Shown here: one piece after another, positions 24,782-33,648 of the stretch | How positions within the stretch are numbered: position 1 is the first letter of the stretch | Layout: each line of letters opens with the position of its first letter | DNA from: SZUA-442 sp963792405 | GTDB taxonomy: Bacteria; Actinomycetota; Acidimicrobiia; Spongiisociales; UBA5794 | DNA length: 64,000 bases | NCBI GenBank assembly: GCA_963792405.1 | Contig: CAWBVU010000006.1 | Coordinates: 1,736,001-1,800,000 of the forward strand | Direction of reading: 5' to 3' | Made by a program: the position numbers and the translations under genes | The notes under the pieces: model-generated | Seen by the model: the letters and a program-made list of their open reading frames with translations, nothing else | Databases searched by the model: none | What the model was told of the DNA's origin: nothing

Positions 24782-26209
24782 TCAGTGCTTCACCATCACG
24801 TGCTTCGGCTCCGTGTAGTGCTCGACGGCGTACATCGACATGTCCTTGCCGTACCCCGACTGCTTGAAGCCGCCATGTGGCATCTCGCTCACGATCGGAA
24901 TGTGATCATTCACCCAGACGGTACCGAATTCGAGTGCCGCACTGACCCGCATGGCCCTTCCCACGTCGGAGGTCCACACGCTCGCCGCGAGCCCGTAGGG
25001 CACGTCGTTCGCCCACGCGACGAGGTCCGCCTCCGACGGCGCCACCTGCACGGTGACGACGGGACCGAACACCTCCTGCTGGATGATCTCGGAGTCCTGT
25101 TGCGCTCCGATGACGATCGACGGTTCGTAGAAGAACCCGGGGGCATCGGCGCGGGAGCCGCCCACCGTGACCTCGGCGTCCCGAGCGACCGCCCTGTCGA
25201 CGAAGCCCGCAACGCGTGCCAATTGGCGCTCGGACACGACGGGGCCCATCTCCGTGGCGGGATCGAGCGGATCACCCACCCTCACCGAGCCTGCGGCTTC
25301 CGTGAGGCCGGTCACGACGTCGTCGTACACACCGTCGCCTGCAATGACCCTGCATGGGGCGGTGCAGTCCTGACCACTGTTGTAGAAGCTGTTCTCCTTG
25401 AGCGTGGACACCAGCGATGACACATCGGCATCGTCGAACACCACCACGGGCGCCTTTCCCCCGAGCTCGAGGTGGACCCGCGTGAGCGTCTCGCTCGCCG
25501 TGCGAGCGACCGACTTGCCCGCGCCCACGCTCCCCGTGAGCGACACCATGGCGACGTCGGGGTGCTCCACGAGCGGCACGCCGGCACCGGGACCGTCACC
25601 GCAGACGATGTTGACCACGCCCGGCGGGAGGATGTCCTGGATCAGCTCGCCGAGCCGGAGCACGCTGAACGGCGTGAGCTCGGACGGCTTCAGCACCACG
25701 GTGTTCCCGGCGGCCAGCGCGGGCCCGAGCTTCCACGTGGCCATGTTGAGGGGGTAGTTCCACGGTGCGATCGATCCGATCACACCGATCGGGTCCCTGC
25801 GTATGAACGACGTGTAGCCGTCCATGTACTCGCCTGCGGCCTTGCCCTCGAGGAATCGTCCCGCCGATGCGAAGAACCGCCAGTTGTCCACCGTCAGGTC
25901 CATCTCGGCGCCGATGATCGACACCGGCTTCCCGACGTTCTCGCACTCGATCAGTGACAGCTCATCGAGGTGCGACGCGACCGCCTCGGCCACCTCGTGG
26001 AGCATCTCCGAGCGCCTGCGAGGCGTCAGCGATGACCACCCGGCGAATGCTCCCTTCGCCGCCGCGACGGCGGCGTCGACGTCGGCCGCGCCGCTCGACG
26101 GGGCAGTCCCGAGGACGGTCCCCGTCGCAGGGTTCACGATCTCGTCGACGGCGCCGTCGACGGCATCGCGCCACCCGCCGCCGATGAAGTTCCTGCCGGA
26201 CATGGCCAT
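24782..26209 (-). CDS. Aldehyde dehydrogenase, probable gamma-aminobutyraldehyde dehydrogenase
   Basis: A 475-residue NAD(P)-dependent aldehyde dehydrogenase with all catalytic residues: N151 (APWNYPL), K174 (VLKPSE), E248 (LELGGKAP) and C282 (GQDCTAP). The NSGQDCTAPCR active-site loop is characteristic of the E. coli PatD/YdcW gamma-aminobutyraldehyde dehydrogenase group. It would oxidise 4-aminobutanal, made by the oxidase or aminotransferase, to GABA. GGAGG lies about nine bases before the ATG. It is embedded between the transporter genes and the oxidase. Confidence 0.9.
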   Translation of the reverse strand: MAMSGRNFIGGGWRDAVDGAVDEIVNPATGTVLGTAPSSGAADVDAAVAAAKGAFAGWSSLTPRRRSEMLHEVAEAVASHLDELSLIECENVGKPVSIIGAEMDLTVDNWRFFASAGRFLEGKAAGEYMDGYTSFIRRDPIGVIGSIAPWNYPLNMATWKLGPALAAGNTVVLKPSELTPFSVLRLGELIQDILPPGVVNIVCGDGPGAGVPLVEHPDVAMVSLTGSVGAGKSVARTASETLTRVHLELGGKAPVVVFDDADVSSLVSTLKENSFYNSGQDCTAPCRVIAGDGVYDDVVTGLTEAAGSVRVGDPLDPATEMGPVVSERQLARVAGFVDRAVARDAEVTVGGSRADAPGFFYEPSIVIGAQQDSEIIQQEVFGPVVTVQVAPSEADLVAWANDVPYGLAASVWTSDVGRAMRVSAALEFGTVWVNDHIPIVSEMPHGGFKQSGYGKDMSMYAVEHYTEPKHVMVKH

Positions 26210-26285
26210 GCTGCTCTTCCTCCTTCGGTGTCTCGTGTCGGACGCGGCGCGGGCGGCCCCTCGGACCGCCCGCGCCTCCGGTCGC

Positions 26286-27365
26286 TCAGCTCTTGGCTTC
26301 CGCGAACTTGTCCGTGTAGTTGATCTCGTAGTCTCCCTGGTCCTCGATCACCTCGAGCTTGGCCGACTCCGTCGCTGCGTAGAAGTCGACGACCTCCTGG
26401 TCGAGGAACGGCGCTGCCCCCGCATTCGGGCTCCCGTAGTAGTTCCAGTTCGTGAGTGCGGCGCCGTTCTCCGCATCGAGGAGGAAGTTGATGAAGGTGT
26501 GGGCCGTGCACACCGACTTCGCGTTGGTGGGGATCGCCATGTTGTCGATCCACAGCGTGGCCCCTTCCTCGGGTAGCACGTAGACGAAGTCGTCCGGGTT
26601 CTCGGCCTCGCTCATCGAGACGATCAGGTTGCCGGAGTACCCGTGCGCGACCGCGACTTCGCCGGTCGCCAGCGACTCGTCGTACTGATCGGAGTCGAAG
26701 GCGAAGATGTTCGCCTTCGCCGCCTTGATGACCTCGACCGCCTCGTCCAGGTGATCGAGGGTCGTGTCGTTGATCGAGTACCCCAAGTACTCGAGGGCTG
26801 CGCCCATCGTCTCGCGCGGGTCGTTGAGCACCGACACGCCGCCCGGATAGGTCGACGTGAGCGCCGGGTCGAAGATCAGGGCCCAGCTGTTCGGGTAGTC
26901 GTCGCCCACGAGGGCCGTGTTGACGCCGAGGCCGGTCGTGCCGTACTGGTAGGCCGCAGAGAACTTCGCACCGTCGTCGTAGGGCTGGGTCGTGAACCGC
27001 TCATCCATGTTGGCGAAGTTGGGGATGGCGTCCTTGTTGAGCTCGACGAGGAGGCCCTCCTGGATCATGATGTTCACCATGTAGTCCGAGGGCACGATGA
27101 GGTCGTACGAGACGCCGCCCTGGATCTGGGACAGCATCGCCTCGTTCGACTCGTAGAACGACTCGACCACCTGCACGCCGTACTCGTCCTGGAACGCCGT
27201 GACGAGGTCGGGATCCATGTACTCGGACCAGTTGTAGAAGTTGAGGTCCCCGTCGACCTGGTCGACCTGGCAGTCCCCGGCCGACACCGCGTCACCGTCG
27301 TCCCCGCCGCACGCGGCAGCCATGAGTGCCATCACGGCGATGAGCACCAGCGCTTTCTTGATCAT
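26286..27365 (-). CDS. potD: Spermidine/putrescine ABC transporter, substrate-binding lipoprotein
   Basis: A 359-residue periplasmic-binding-type protein. A signal with lipobox AAAC places the lipid anchor at Cys19. The mature protein opens with DLNFYNWSEYMDPDLV, the PotD/PotF entry strand, and has SNEAMLSQIQGG, DLIVPSDYMV and DNMAIPTNAK where PotD/PotF contact polyamines. It captures polyamines at the membrane surface for the permeases PotB and PotC. GAGAGGAA lies upstream of the ATG. It is the fourth gene of the operon. Confidence 0.92.
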   Translation of the reverse strand: MIKKALVLIAVMALMAAACGGDDGDAVSAGDCQVDQVDGDLNFYNWSEYMDPDLVTAFQDEYGVQVVESFYESNEAMLSQIQGGVSYDLIVPSDYMVNIMIQEGLLVELNKDAIPNFANMDERFTTQPYDDGAKFSAAYQYGTTGLGVNTALVGDDYPNSWALIFDPALTSTYPGGVSVLNDPRETMGAALEYLGYSINDTTLDHLDEAVEVIKAAKANIFAFDSDQYDESLATGEVAVAHGYSGNLIVSMSEAENPDDFVYVLPEEGATLWIDNMAIPTNAKSVCTAHTFINFLLDAENGAALTNWNYYGSPNAGAAPFLDQEVVDFYAATESAKLEVIEDQGDYEINYTDKFAEAKS

Positions 27366-27413
27366 GATTCCGTTCCTCTCGTGGTCGTCGTTCTCATCCC
27401 TGTGGGACGTCCT

Positions 27414-28259
27414 TCATGAGCCCTCTGCGGCTCCACCGCCCCGGTCCCTCTGGAACACCAGCGAGATCAGGACGAGAACCATCGAAGCGCTCAGCATGAG
27501 CACGGACACGGCATTGATGAGCGGTGTGACCCCGCGCCGCACGAGGCCGAAGACATACACGGGCAGGGTCGTCGAGCCCGGGCCGGACACGAAGCTCGTG
27601 ACGACGACGTCGTCGAGCGACACGGTCAGCGCCAGCAGCGCCCCTCCGACGACGGCCGGGGCGATGAGGGGCAGCGTGACCCGTCGAAAGGCCGTCCATC
27701 TGCTCGCATACAGGTCGGCGGCCGCCTCCTCGAGGGCAGGGTCGAGCTGCCCCAGGCGCGCCCTGACCACGATGGCGACGAACGAGATGCTGAAGGCGAT
27801 GTGGCTCAACGAGATCGTCCCGATCCCGAACTGGAGGTTCAGCAGGCCGATACCGCTGATCATCCTGAACGCCGCCGCGAAGAACAGCAGCATCATGACG
27901 GCCATGGTGACGTCGGGGATGATCACGGGCATGTAGACGAGGCCGTCGAAGGTGCGCTGCCCACGGAAGCGATAGCGCTCGAGGGCGACAGCGGTCGCCG
28001 TGCCGAGCACCGTCGACACGATGGTGGAGATGATGGCGACGATGATCGACACCCTCAGCGCGTTCATCACCGGGGCGTCCCTGAACATCTCGCCGTACCA
28101 CTTGAGCGAGGGCCTCGTCCAGATGCCGACGTTGTTGTTCTCGTTGAACGAGAAGACGGCAAGGACGACGATCGGCGCGTAGAGGAAGCCGAACACGACC
28201 CATGCGTTGACGGCGAGCAGGCGCTCCGTGGGGCTCTTGGGTCGGACGCCGACGCTCAC
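27414..28259 (-). CDS. potC: Spermidine/putrescine ABC transporter permease, PotC/PotI
   Basis: A 281-residue permease with six hydrophobic helices. The EAA loop with which the ATPase docks is EEAAADLYASRWTAFRRVTLP. SFNENNNVGIW after the first helix is typical of PotC. The GTG start overlaps the potB stop (GTGA), so translation is coupled. It forms the membrane channel with PotB. Confidence 0.92.
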   Translation of the reverse strand: MSVGVRPKSPTERLLAVNAWVVFGFLYAPIVVLAVFSFNENNNVGIWTRPSLKWYGEMFRDAPVMNALRVSIIVAIISTIVSTVLGTATAVALERYRFRGQRTFDGLVYMPVIIPDVTMAVMMLLFFAAAFRMISGIGLLNLQFGIGTISLSHIAFSISFVAIVVRARLGQLDPALEEAAADLYASRWTAFRRVTLPLIAPAVVGGALLALTVSLDDVVVTSFVSGPGSTTLPVYVFGLVRRGVTPLINAVSVLMLSASMVLVLISLVFQRDRGGGAAEGS

Positions 28260-29167
28260 AGGTTCCTCGCTCCCGATCGGAAGTACAGGATCGTGGCACC
28301 GAGCATGATGGCGAGCACGGTGACCGAGAGCGCTGAACCGTAGGGCTGGTTCCTCGCCGCGAGGAACTGGCTGACGATGTAGTCGCCGAGCAGCGTGGTC
28401 TTCGCACCGCCGAGGATCGCGGGGGTGACGTAGGCACCCACCGTCGGGATGAAGACGAGGATCGACCCTGCGATCACCCCCGGCATCGAGAGGGGGAACG
28501 TGATCTTCCGGAACGCGGTCCACCCCGTGGCGTAGAGGTCGCGCCCCGCCTCCACGAGGCTCCAGTCCATCCGCTCGAGCGCGGCGTAGAGGGGCAGCAC
28601 CATGAAGGGCAGGAAGCCGTACACGAGGCCGATCAGGACCGCGGTGTTGGTGCCGAGCACCCGGATCGAGTCCCCTCCGAGGGCCTCGGAGAGCTGCGAC
28701 AGCGGGCCCTCCGTTCCCAGCAGCACGCGCCATGCGTAGGTCCTGACGAGGAAGTTCGACCAGAACGGGATCATCACGAGGATCAGGAGGATGTTGCGCA
28801 CCCTGGCCGAACGGGTCGCCATGTAGTAGGCCAGTGGATACGACGCGGCCAGGCAGACGAGCGTGGTCGTGAGGGCGAGCACGATCGACCGCACGACGAT
28901 GCGTGCGACGAGGGGATCCCACAGCCGTCGGTAACTGTCGAGGTTCCAATCCTCGAGCAGGGTGAGGCCCGTCGAACTCCTGGTCGCAAACGAGTAGACG
29001 ACGACGATGACCAGGGGAATGGCGAAGAACAGGATGAGGTACACCGCTGCGGGGGCGGCGATCAGGACGCCTCGCCTGGCATCGGCCTTCTCGGCCTCGC
29101 GCTCGAGTTCAGGAGTGACCGGCGCCACCTCCTCGTCGGGGAGCGGCGGGTGCAGGTCGGTCGTCAT
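28256..29167 (-). CDS. potB: Spermidine/putrescine ABC transporter permease, PotB/PotH
   Basis: A 303-residue permease. A charged cytoplasmic head of about 30 residues precedes six membrane helices. The ATPase-docking EAA loop reads VEAGRDLYATGWTAFRKITFP, and the PotB signature IPFWSNFLVRTYAW is present near 134-147. Its start shares one base with the potA stop (TGATG). It pairs with PotC. Confidence 0.92.
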   Translation of the reverse strand: MTTDLHPPLPDEEVAPVTPELEREAEKADARRGVLIAAPAAVYLILFFAIPLVIVVVYSFATRSSTGLTLLEDWNLDSYRRLWDPLVARIVVRSIVLALTTTLVCLAASYPLAYYMATRSARVRNILLILVMIPFWSNFLVRTYAWRVLLGTEGPLSQLSEALGGDSIRVLGTNTAVLIGLVYGFLPFMVLPLYAALERMDWSLVEAGRDLYATGWTAFRKITFPLSMPGVIAGSILVFIPTVGAYVTPAILGGAKTTLLGDYIVSQFLAARNQPYGSALSVTVLAIMLGATILYFRSGARNL

Positions 29168-30231
29168 CAGTCGTGTACCACGGTGGAGGCCAACGGGCTC
29201 CAGGTCACGAGCACGCGCTCTCCGACGTCGAACTGGTGGACACTCGGACGATTCTCCTCCTTGACCTCGAGGGACCCCGCCTGCGTGTCGATGTCGTAGA
29301 AGAAGACGTCGCCGTGGTAGATCCTGCGAGCCACGGTCCCCTCGATACCGTTGCGATCAGAAGGTGGCACCTCGTCGAGACCCATGAGACTGAAGCGCTC
29401 TGGCCGGATGGCGATCGTGACCTCGGATCCCGCCGGTTCGCTCGTCTCGGCCCTTGCCCTGGTGCCACCCTGGAACTCGATCATGGTCTGATCGAGCACC
29501 TTCGCACGGATCAGGTTGATCTCCCCGATGAAGTCCGCGACGAATCGGGACGTCGGATGCTCGTACAGCGCCTGGGGCTCGTCCACCTGGAGGAGCTTGC
29601 CGTCGTTCATCACACCGATCCTGTCGCTCATGGTGAGCGCCTCGTCCTGGTCGTGGGTGACGTACACGAAGGTGATGCCGACCCTGTGTTGGAGCTCCTT
29701 CAGCTCGATCTGCATCGACTGGCGGAGTTTGAGGTCGAGGGCACCGAGCGGCTCGTCGAGCAGGAGCACCTCTGGCTCGCACACGAGCGCCCTCGCAAGC
29801 GCCACCCTCTGGCGCTGTCCCCCCGAGAGCTGCGAGGGCTTCGCCGCCGCGCGGTGCCCGAGCTGGACCTGCTCGAGCGCGCGGCGCACCCTGCGCTCGG
29901 CGTCGGACTTGTCCGCCTTGAGCATCTGGAGGCCGAAGGCGACGTTCTGCTCGACCGTCATGTGCGGGAACAGGGCGTAGGACTGGAAGACGGTGTTCAC
30001 GGGACGCTTGTTCGGGGGCAGCAGGCCCATCTCGGCGCCGTGGATGCGAAGCGAGCCCGACGTCGGGTAGTCGAATCCGGCGATCATCCGCAGCGTCGTC
30101 GTCTTGCCGCACCCCGAGGGACCGAGGAGGGAGAAGAACTCGCCGTCGCCGATCTCGAGGTCGAGGTCGTCCACGGCGACGATGTCACCGAAGTGCTTGG
30201 AGACCCCCGTCAGTTCAACCGCTGCGGCCAA
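29167..30231 (-). CDS. potA: Spermidine/putrescine ABC transporter ATPase, PotA
   Basis: The ATP-binding subunit. Walker A is GPSGCGKTTT, the Q-loop FQSYALFPHMTVEQN, the signature LSGGQRQRVALARAL, Walker B LLLDEPLGALD and the H-loop YVTHDQDEALTMSD. The C-terminal TOBE regulatory domain (RPERFSLMG onwards) is complete. I start it at TTG 30231 (354 aa) because GGAGGAAGGGCAGG precedes it and PotA proteins begin here; GTG at 30261 would add ten residues. It is the first gene of the six-gene operon and is divergent from the second aldehyde dehydrogenase. Confidence 0.93.
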   Translation of the reverse strand: MAAAVELTGVSKHFGDIVAVDDLDLEIGDGEFFSLLGPSGCGKTTTLRMIAGFDYPTSGSLRIHGAEMGLLPPNKRPVNTVFQSYALFPHMTVEQNVAFGLQMLKADKSDAERRVRRALEQVQLGHRAAAKPSQLSGGQRQRVALARALVCEPEVLLLDEPLGALDLKLRQSMQIELKELQHRVGITFVYVTHDQDEALTMSDRIGVMNDGKLLQVDEPQALYEHPTSRFVADFIGEINLIRAKVLDQTMIEFQGGTRARAETSEPAGSEVTIAIRPERFSLMGLDEVPPSDRNGIEGTVARRIYHGDVFFYDIDTQAGSLEVKEENRPSVHQFDVGERVLVTWSPLASTVVHD

Positions 30232-30312
30232 TGGCCACCTGCCCTTCCTCCGACCGGGCACCGCCGCTCACTCGGTCGTCATCGCGCCGCTCGGGCGCCG
30301 TCCCGGTGGGAG

Positions 30313-30318
30313 AGCATA
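30313..30318 (-). promoter_or_regulatory. -10 box TATGCT for the pot operon
   Basis: TATGCT on the minus strand lies about 80 bases before the potA start in the A+T-richer divergent spacer 30262-30484. No convincing -35 is visible. Confidence 0.35.
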
Positions 30319-30424
30319 GGGACTCGCCACCTCCGCCCGCAGGCCGCACTCGCAGCCTGCTTCTTCGCATCACGACCACCGAGCGAATCAATCGAAAATC
30401 GGTGCTGGCACGGCAGTATTGCGT

Positions 30425-30453
30425 GCGACAAACGCCCTGGCAACTGATACGCT
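30425..30453 (+). promoter_or_regulatory. Promoter GCGACA-N17-TACGCT for the second aldehyde dehydrogenase operon
   Basis: GCGACA (30425-30430), 17 bases and TACGCT (30448-30453) make a reasonable promoter 31 bases before the ATG at 30485. Upstream, near 30380, is an A+T-rich patch containing CGAGCGAATCAATCG. It shares the word CGAGCGAA-(A)-TCAA with the other divergent spacer near 21350. Confidence 0.4.
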
Positions 30454-30484
30454 CTCCCACACACTCGACTGCAAGCGAGGGCTG

Positions 30485-31921
30485 ATGCCGTACGACCACA
30501 TGCTCATCGATGGATCATGGGTTGGCGCAGCCGACCGCGCAACGCGCGAGTTGATCAACCCCGCCAATGAGACCGGCCTGGGAGCGATGCCCCATGGCGG
30601 GGCGGAGGACGTGACCCTCGCGATCGACGCCGCCGCCGCCGCATCCGGGGCGTGGGAGGCGATGGGCCCCTATGCACGTGCACAGATCCTCGTGAAGGCC
30701 GCAGGACTGCTACGTGAGAGGGCGGACGAGTACGGCGTCGTGACGGCGGAGGAGTCAGGGAAGCCCCTCGCGCAGGCACGGGGTGAGTGGCTCTCGGCAC
30801 CCACCTATCTCGAGTACGCCGCCGAGGAGTCCAAGCGACTGGGCGGGCGGATCATCCCGTCACGCAATCCTGCACGACGCATCGATGTCACCTACCGGCC
30901 CCTTGGGGTCGTCGGCGTGATCGCGGCGTGGAACTTCCCCGTCTACAACGTCAACCGGGCTGCATCCTCGGCATTGGCTGCGGGGTGCACCGTCGTGGTA
31001 CGTCCGAGTGAGTACACGCCACGCTCGGCCTTCGCCTACGCACGAGCACTCGTCGACGCGGGCATCCCCGATGGGGTGATCAACGTGGTCAACGGCGCTG
31101 CCCACGACATGGCGCAGCGGATGCTCGACGATCCGAGGCTCCGCAAGATCCAGTTCACCGGCTCGACCAGGGTCGGCAAGCTCCTCATGGATGGGGCCTC
31201 CCGCACCGTGACTCGGCTATCCCTCGAGCTCGGCGGCAACGCCCCGGTCCTCGTATTCCCCGATGTCGCCGATCTCGACGCCGTCGTCGAAGGAGCGGTC
31301 ACGGCCAAGTACCGCAACGGCGGCCAGGCGTGCATCGCACCACAGCGATTCATCGTCCACGAATCCATCGCGGGGGACTTCGTCGCCGCGGCGCGCGATC
31401 GCTCACGGGCGCTCCGGATCGGGGATCCGCTGGTCGAGGGCACCGACGTCGGACCCCTGGTCAACGCCTCCCAGCGCGACCGCATCGACGAGATGGTCCA
31501 GGCCACCGTGGACGCCGGGGGCCACGTCGAGACGGGCGGACGACGCGTCGCCGGCGCCGGCTTCTTCTTCGAGCCGACGGTGCTCTCGGGGCCCCTCGAG
31601 GGAACGCCGGTGATGACCGAGGAGATCTTTGGTCCGGTGCTCCCCATCACGACCTTCTCCACCACCGACGAGGCCATCGCCATGGCCAATGCCGTGGAGC
31701 AGGGTCTCACGGGTTTCGTGTGGACGTCGGACCTCCGGACGGCGCTGTCGGTGTCGGATCGCCTCGAGTTCGGCATGGTGGGCGTCAACGACTGGTACCC
31801 CGTCACGGCCGAGGCGCCCTTCGGGGGCGTCAAGCAGGCGGGGCTCGGCAGGGAATCGGGGTCCGAGGGCATCCTCGAGTACCTCGAGGCCAAGACCCGC
31901 TACATCGGCGGTGCGACGTGA
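30485..31921 (+). CDS. Aldehyde dehydrogenase, succinate-semialdehyde dehydrogenase-like
   Basis: A 478-residue aldehyde dehydrogenase with N150 (AAWNFPVYN), E248 (LELGGNAP) and C283 (GQACIAP). SGKPLAQARGEW and the ending of the protein resemble the succinate-semialdehyde/GABA-pathway group. In the cofactor loop the usual Lys of 'KPSE.TP' is Arg173 (VVRPSEYTP), which may shift NAD/NADP use. In the pathway it would take the GABA transamination product to succinate. GAGGG is just before the ATG. Its stop overlaps the next start (GTGA). Confidence 0.87.
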   Translation: MPYDHMLIDGSWVGAADRATRELINPANETGLGAMPHGGAEDVTLAIDAAAAASGAWEAMGPYARAQILVKAAGLLRERADEYGVVTAEESGKPLAQARGEWLSAPTYLEYAAEESKRLGGRIIPSRNPARRIDVTYRPLGVVGVIAAWNFPVYNVNRAASSALAAGCTVVVRPSEYTPRSAFAYARALVDAGIPDGVINVVNGAAHDMAQRMLDDPRLRKIQFTGSTRVGKLLMDGASRTVTRLSLELGGNAPVLVFPDVADLDAVVEGAVTAKYRNGGQACIAPQRFIVHESIAGDFVAAARDRSRALRIGDPLVEGTDVGPLVNASQRDRIDEMVQATVDAGGHVETGGRRVAGAGFFFEPTVLSGPLEGTPVMTEEIFGPVLPITTFSTTDEAIAMANAVEQGLTGFVWTSDLRTALSVSDRLEFGMVGVNDWYPVTAEAPFGGVKQAGLGRESGSEGILEYLEAKTRYIGGAT

Positions 31922-32994
31922 GGCCGATGACGGTGCTCACGGTCGTCGGCACACCCGAGGAGGTCGGCGAGGCCCATGGGACCGCCTTCGGTCCCGAGAT
32001 CCGCGAGTACGCCATCGACCGGACCGAGCTGTCCAGGACGGGCACCTCGCTCTCGAGGGATGACGTGCTCGCCCTGGCGCAGCGGATGCTGGAGTCCCAT
32101 CGGGCCTACGACGAGGCGCTCTACCGCGAGATGACCGCCATGGCGGACGCGGCCGGCATCTCGCCTGCGGAGGCCGTGATCGTGGGCGGATACACCGACT
32201 TCATCGACACCGTGCGCGCCGTGGCCCATGGCACTGCGGTCGAGGACACCTGCACGGCGATCATCACGCCCGATGCGGCATCCGGCGGTGCCGGGTTCCT
32301 CGCACAGACCTGGGACATGCACGCGTCAGCAACACCCCATGTGTTCATGCTCGACGTCACGGTGGATGCCGGTCCGAGGGCGCTGGTGTTCACCACCCAC
32401 GGGACGCTCGGCCAGATCGGGATGAACGAGGCCGGCATCGCCATCGGCATCAACAACCTCACGATGTCCGACGGCCGGATCGGCGTGACATGGCCGTTCG
32501 TGGTGCGCAAGGTGCTCCGTCAGCCCACCTTCGACGACGCCATGGCCTGCATCCACGAGGCGGACCTCGCCGGCGGACACAACTTCCTCCTCTTCGACGC
32601 ACAGGGCCGAGGCGCGTCGATCGAGGCCACGAGCACGGCCATCCACGTCGAGCCGCTCATCGACGTCCCCCTGCTCCACACGAATCATTGCCTCGTACCG
32701 CTCACGCAGGCGCTCGAGGCGGACCGCCCCGAAGCCCTCCAACGCAACTCCGAGTCGCGCTACGTCCACGCCTCCGAGACGGCCGCCACGACCGACCTCT
32801 TCGACGAGCATGCCCTGATGGCGCTGCTGCGCGACGAGCGCTCGATCTGTCGCAGACCTGAACCACCATTCGACTACGAGAGCTCGGGTGCCGTCGTGAT
32901 GCGACCCTCCCGCGGCGACATGTGGGCCTGCTGGGGGATCCCCTCGGAGAATGAGTTCGAGCACTTCTCGCTGGGAGCACACGCGACGCCGTGA
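31918..32994 (+). CDS. C45-family Ntn hydrolase (acyl-CoA:6-APA acyltransferase-like)
   Basis: A 358-residue protein of the isopenicillin-N acyltransferase (AAT, peptidase C45) fold. These proenzymes cut themselves before a cysteine that becomes the nucleophile; here that is Cys112 in VEDTCTAII. TWDMHASATPH, THGTLGQIGMNEAGIAIGINNL and the late LLHTNHCLVP are the normal following blocks. Relatives hydrolyse or transfer acyl groups on amide nitrogens (penicillin side chains, carcinine, N-acyl amines). The GTG overlaps the aldehyde dehydrogenase stop; ATG at 31927 is the alternative start. Its own stop overlaps the GNAT start. It may remove an N-acyl group from a polyamine intermediate, taking the place of PuuD; this is inference. 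Confidence 0.85.
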   Translation: MRPMTVLTVVGTPEEVGEAHGTAFGPEIREYAIDRTELSRTGTSLSRDDVLALAQRMLESHRAYDEALYREMTAMADAAGISPAEAVIVGGYTDFIDTVRAVAHGTAVEDTCTAIITPDAASGGAGFLAQTWDMHASATPHVFMLDVTVDAGPRALVFTTHGTLGQIGMNEAGIAIGINNLTMSDGRIGVTWPFVVRKVLRQPTFDDAMACIHEADLAGGHNFLLFDAQGRGASIEATSTAIHVEPLIDVPLLHTNHCLVPLTQALEADRPEALQRNSESRYVHASETAATTDLFDEHALMALLRDERSICRRPEPPFDYESSGAVVMRPSRGDMWACWGIPSENEFEHFSLGAHATP

Positions 32995-33629
32995 CGGACC
33001 TTCGCTTCACCAACCTGACGCCCGAATTGGCCCGCGGGTGCGCCGAACTCGAGCTGCGGTCGTTCCCCACCGCGGACCCCGATGAGCTCCTGTCACTCGA
33101 GGACATCGAGGCCTATGCCCGCACGTTCCCGGAGGGCTTCTTCGTGTGCCTCGACGGCGATCGCGTGGTCGGCCAGGGGGCGGGCATCCTGCTCGACTTC
33201 GATTTCGAGAGGTACCAGCACACGATCATCGGCATCACGGGTGAGCACCAGTGCGGCAACCACGATCCGGATGGCGCCTGGTACTACGGGACCGATATCG
33301 CCGTCGATCCCGACTACCGCAGACGGGGCATCGGGAAGGAGCTCTACGACCTTCGCAAGGGCCTGGTCCGACGCCTCGGCAAGCACGGCATCATCGCAGG
33401 CGGCCACCTCCACGGCTTCGCCGAGCACAAAGCGGCGATGACGGCGGAGGAGTACATCGCCGCCGTGCGCGACGGTGTGATCTACGACCCGACCCTCACC
33501 TTCCAGCTCGAACAGGGATTCGATCTCGTCGGCGCCCTGGAGGGCTACCTCGCGGACGAGTCGACCGATGGCTGGTCCGCCCTCATCGTGTGGCGCAATC
33601 CCGACCTCGCTGGCGCGTCCCCCCCGTGA
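32991..33629 (+). CDS. GNAT-family acetyltransferase, copy 2 of a paralogous pair
   Basis: A 212-residue GNAT protein starting at GTG, coupled by GTGA to the C45 hydrolase gene. Motif A is DPDYRRRGIGKELYD, again preceded by GNHDPDGAWYYGTDIAV, nearly the same as in copy 1. The regions FPEGFFVCLDGDRVV, KHGIIAGGHLHG and AAMTAEEYIAAVRDG also align with copy 1 (FPEGAFMVLDGDRVV, RKGIIAGGVIPG, HEMTAAEYVEAVARG). The pair arose by duplication, and each lies in one of the two divergent units. Acceptor substrate unknown; an aminoacyl or polyamine amine is the contextual guess. Confidence 0.82.
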   Translation: MTDLRFTNLTPELARGCAELELRSFPTADPDELLSLEDIEAYARTFPEGFFVCLDGDRVVGQGAGILLDFDFERYQHTIIGITGEHQCGNHDPDGAWYYGTDIAVDPDYRRRGIGKELYDLRKGLVRRLGKHGIIAGGHLHGFAEHKAAMTAEEYIAAVRDGVIYDPTLTFQLEQGFDLVGALEGYLADESTDGWSALIVWRNPDLAGASPP

Positions 33630-33648
33630 GAGGCCGGATCACAGTGCG

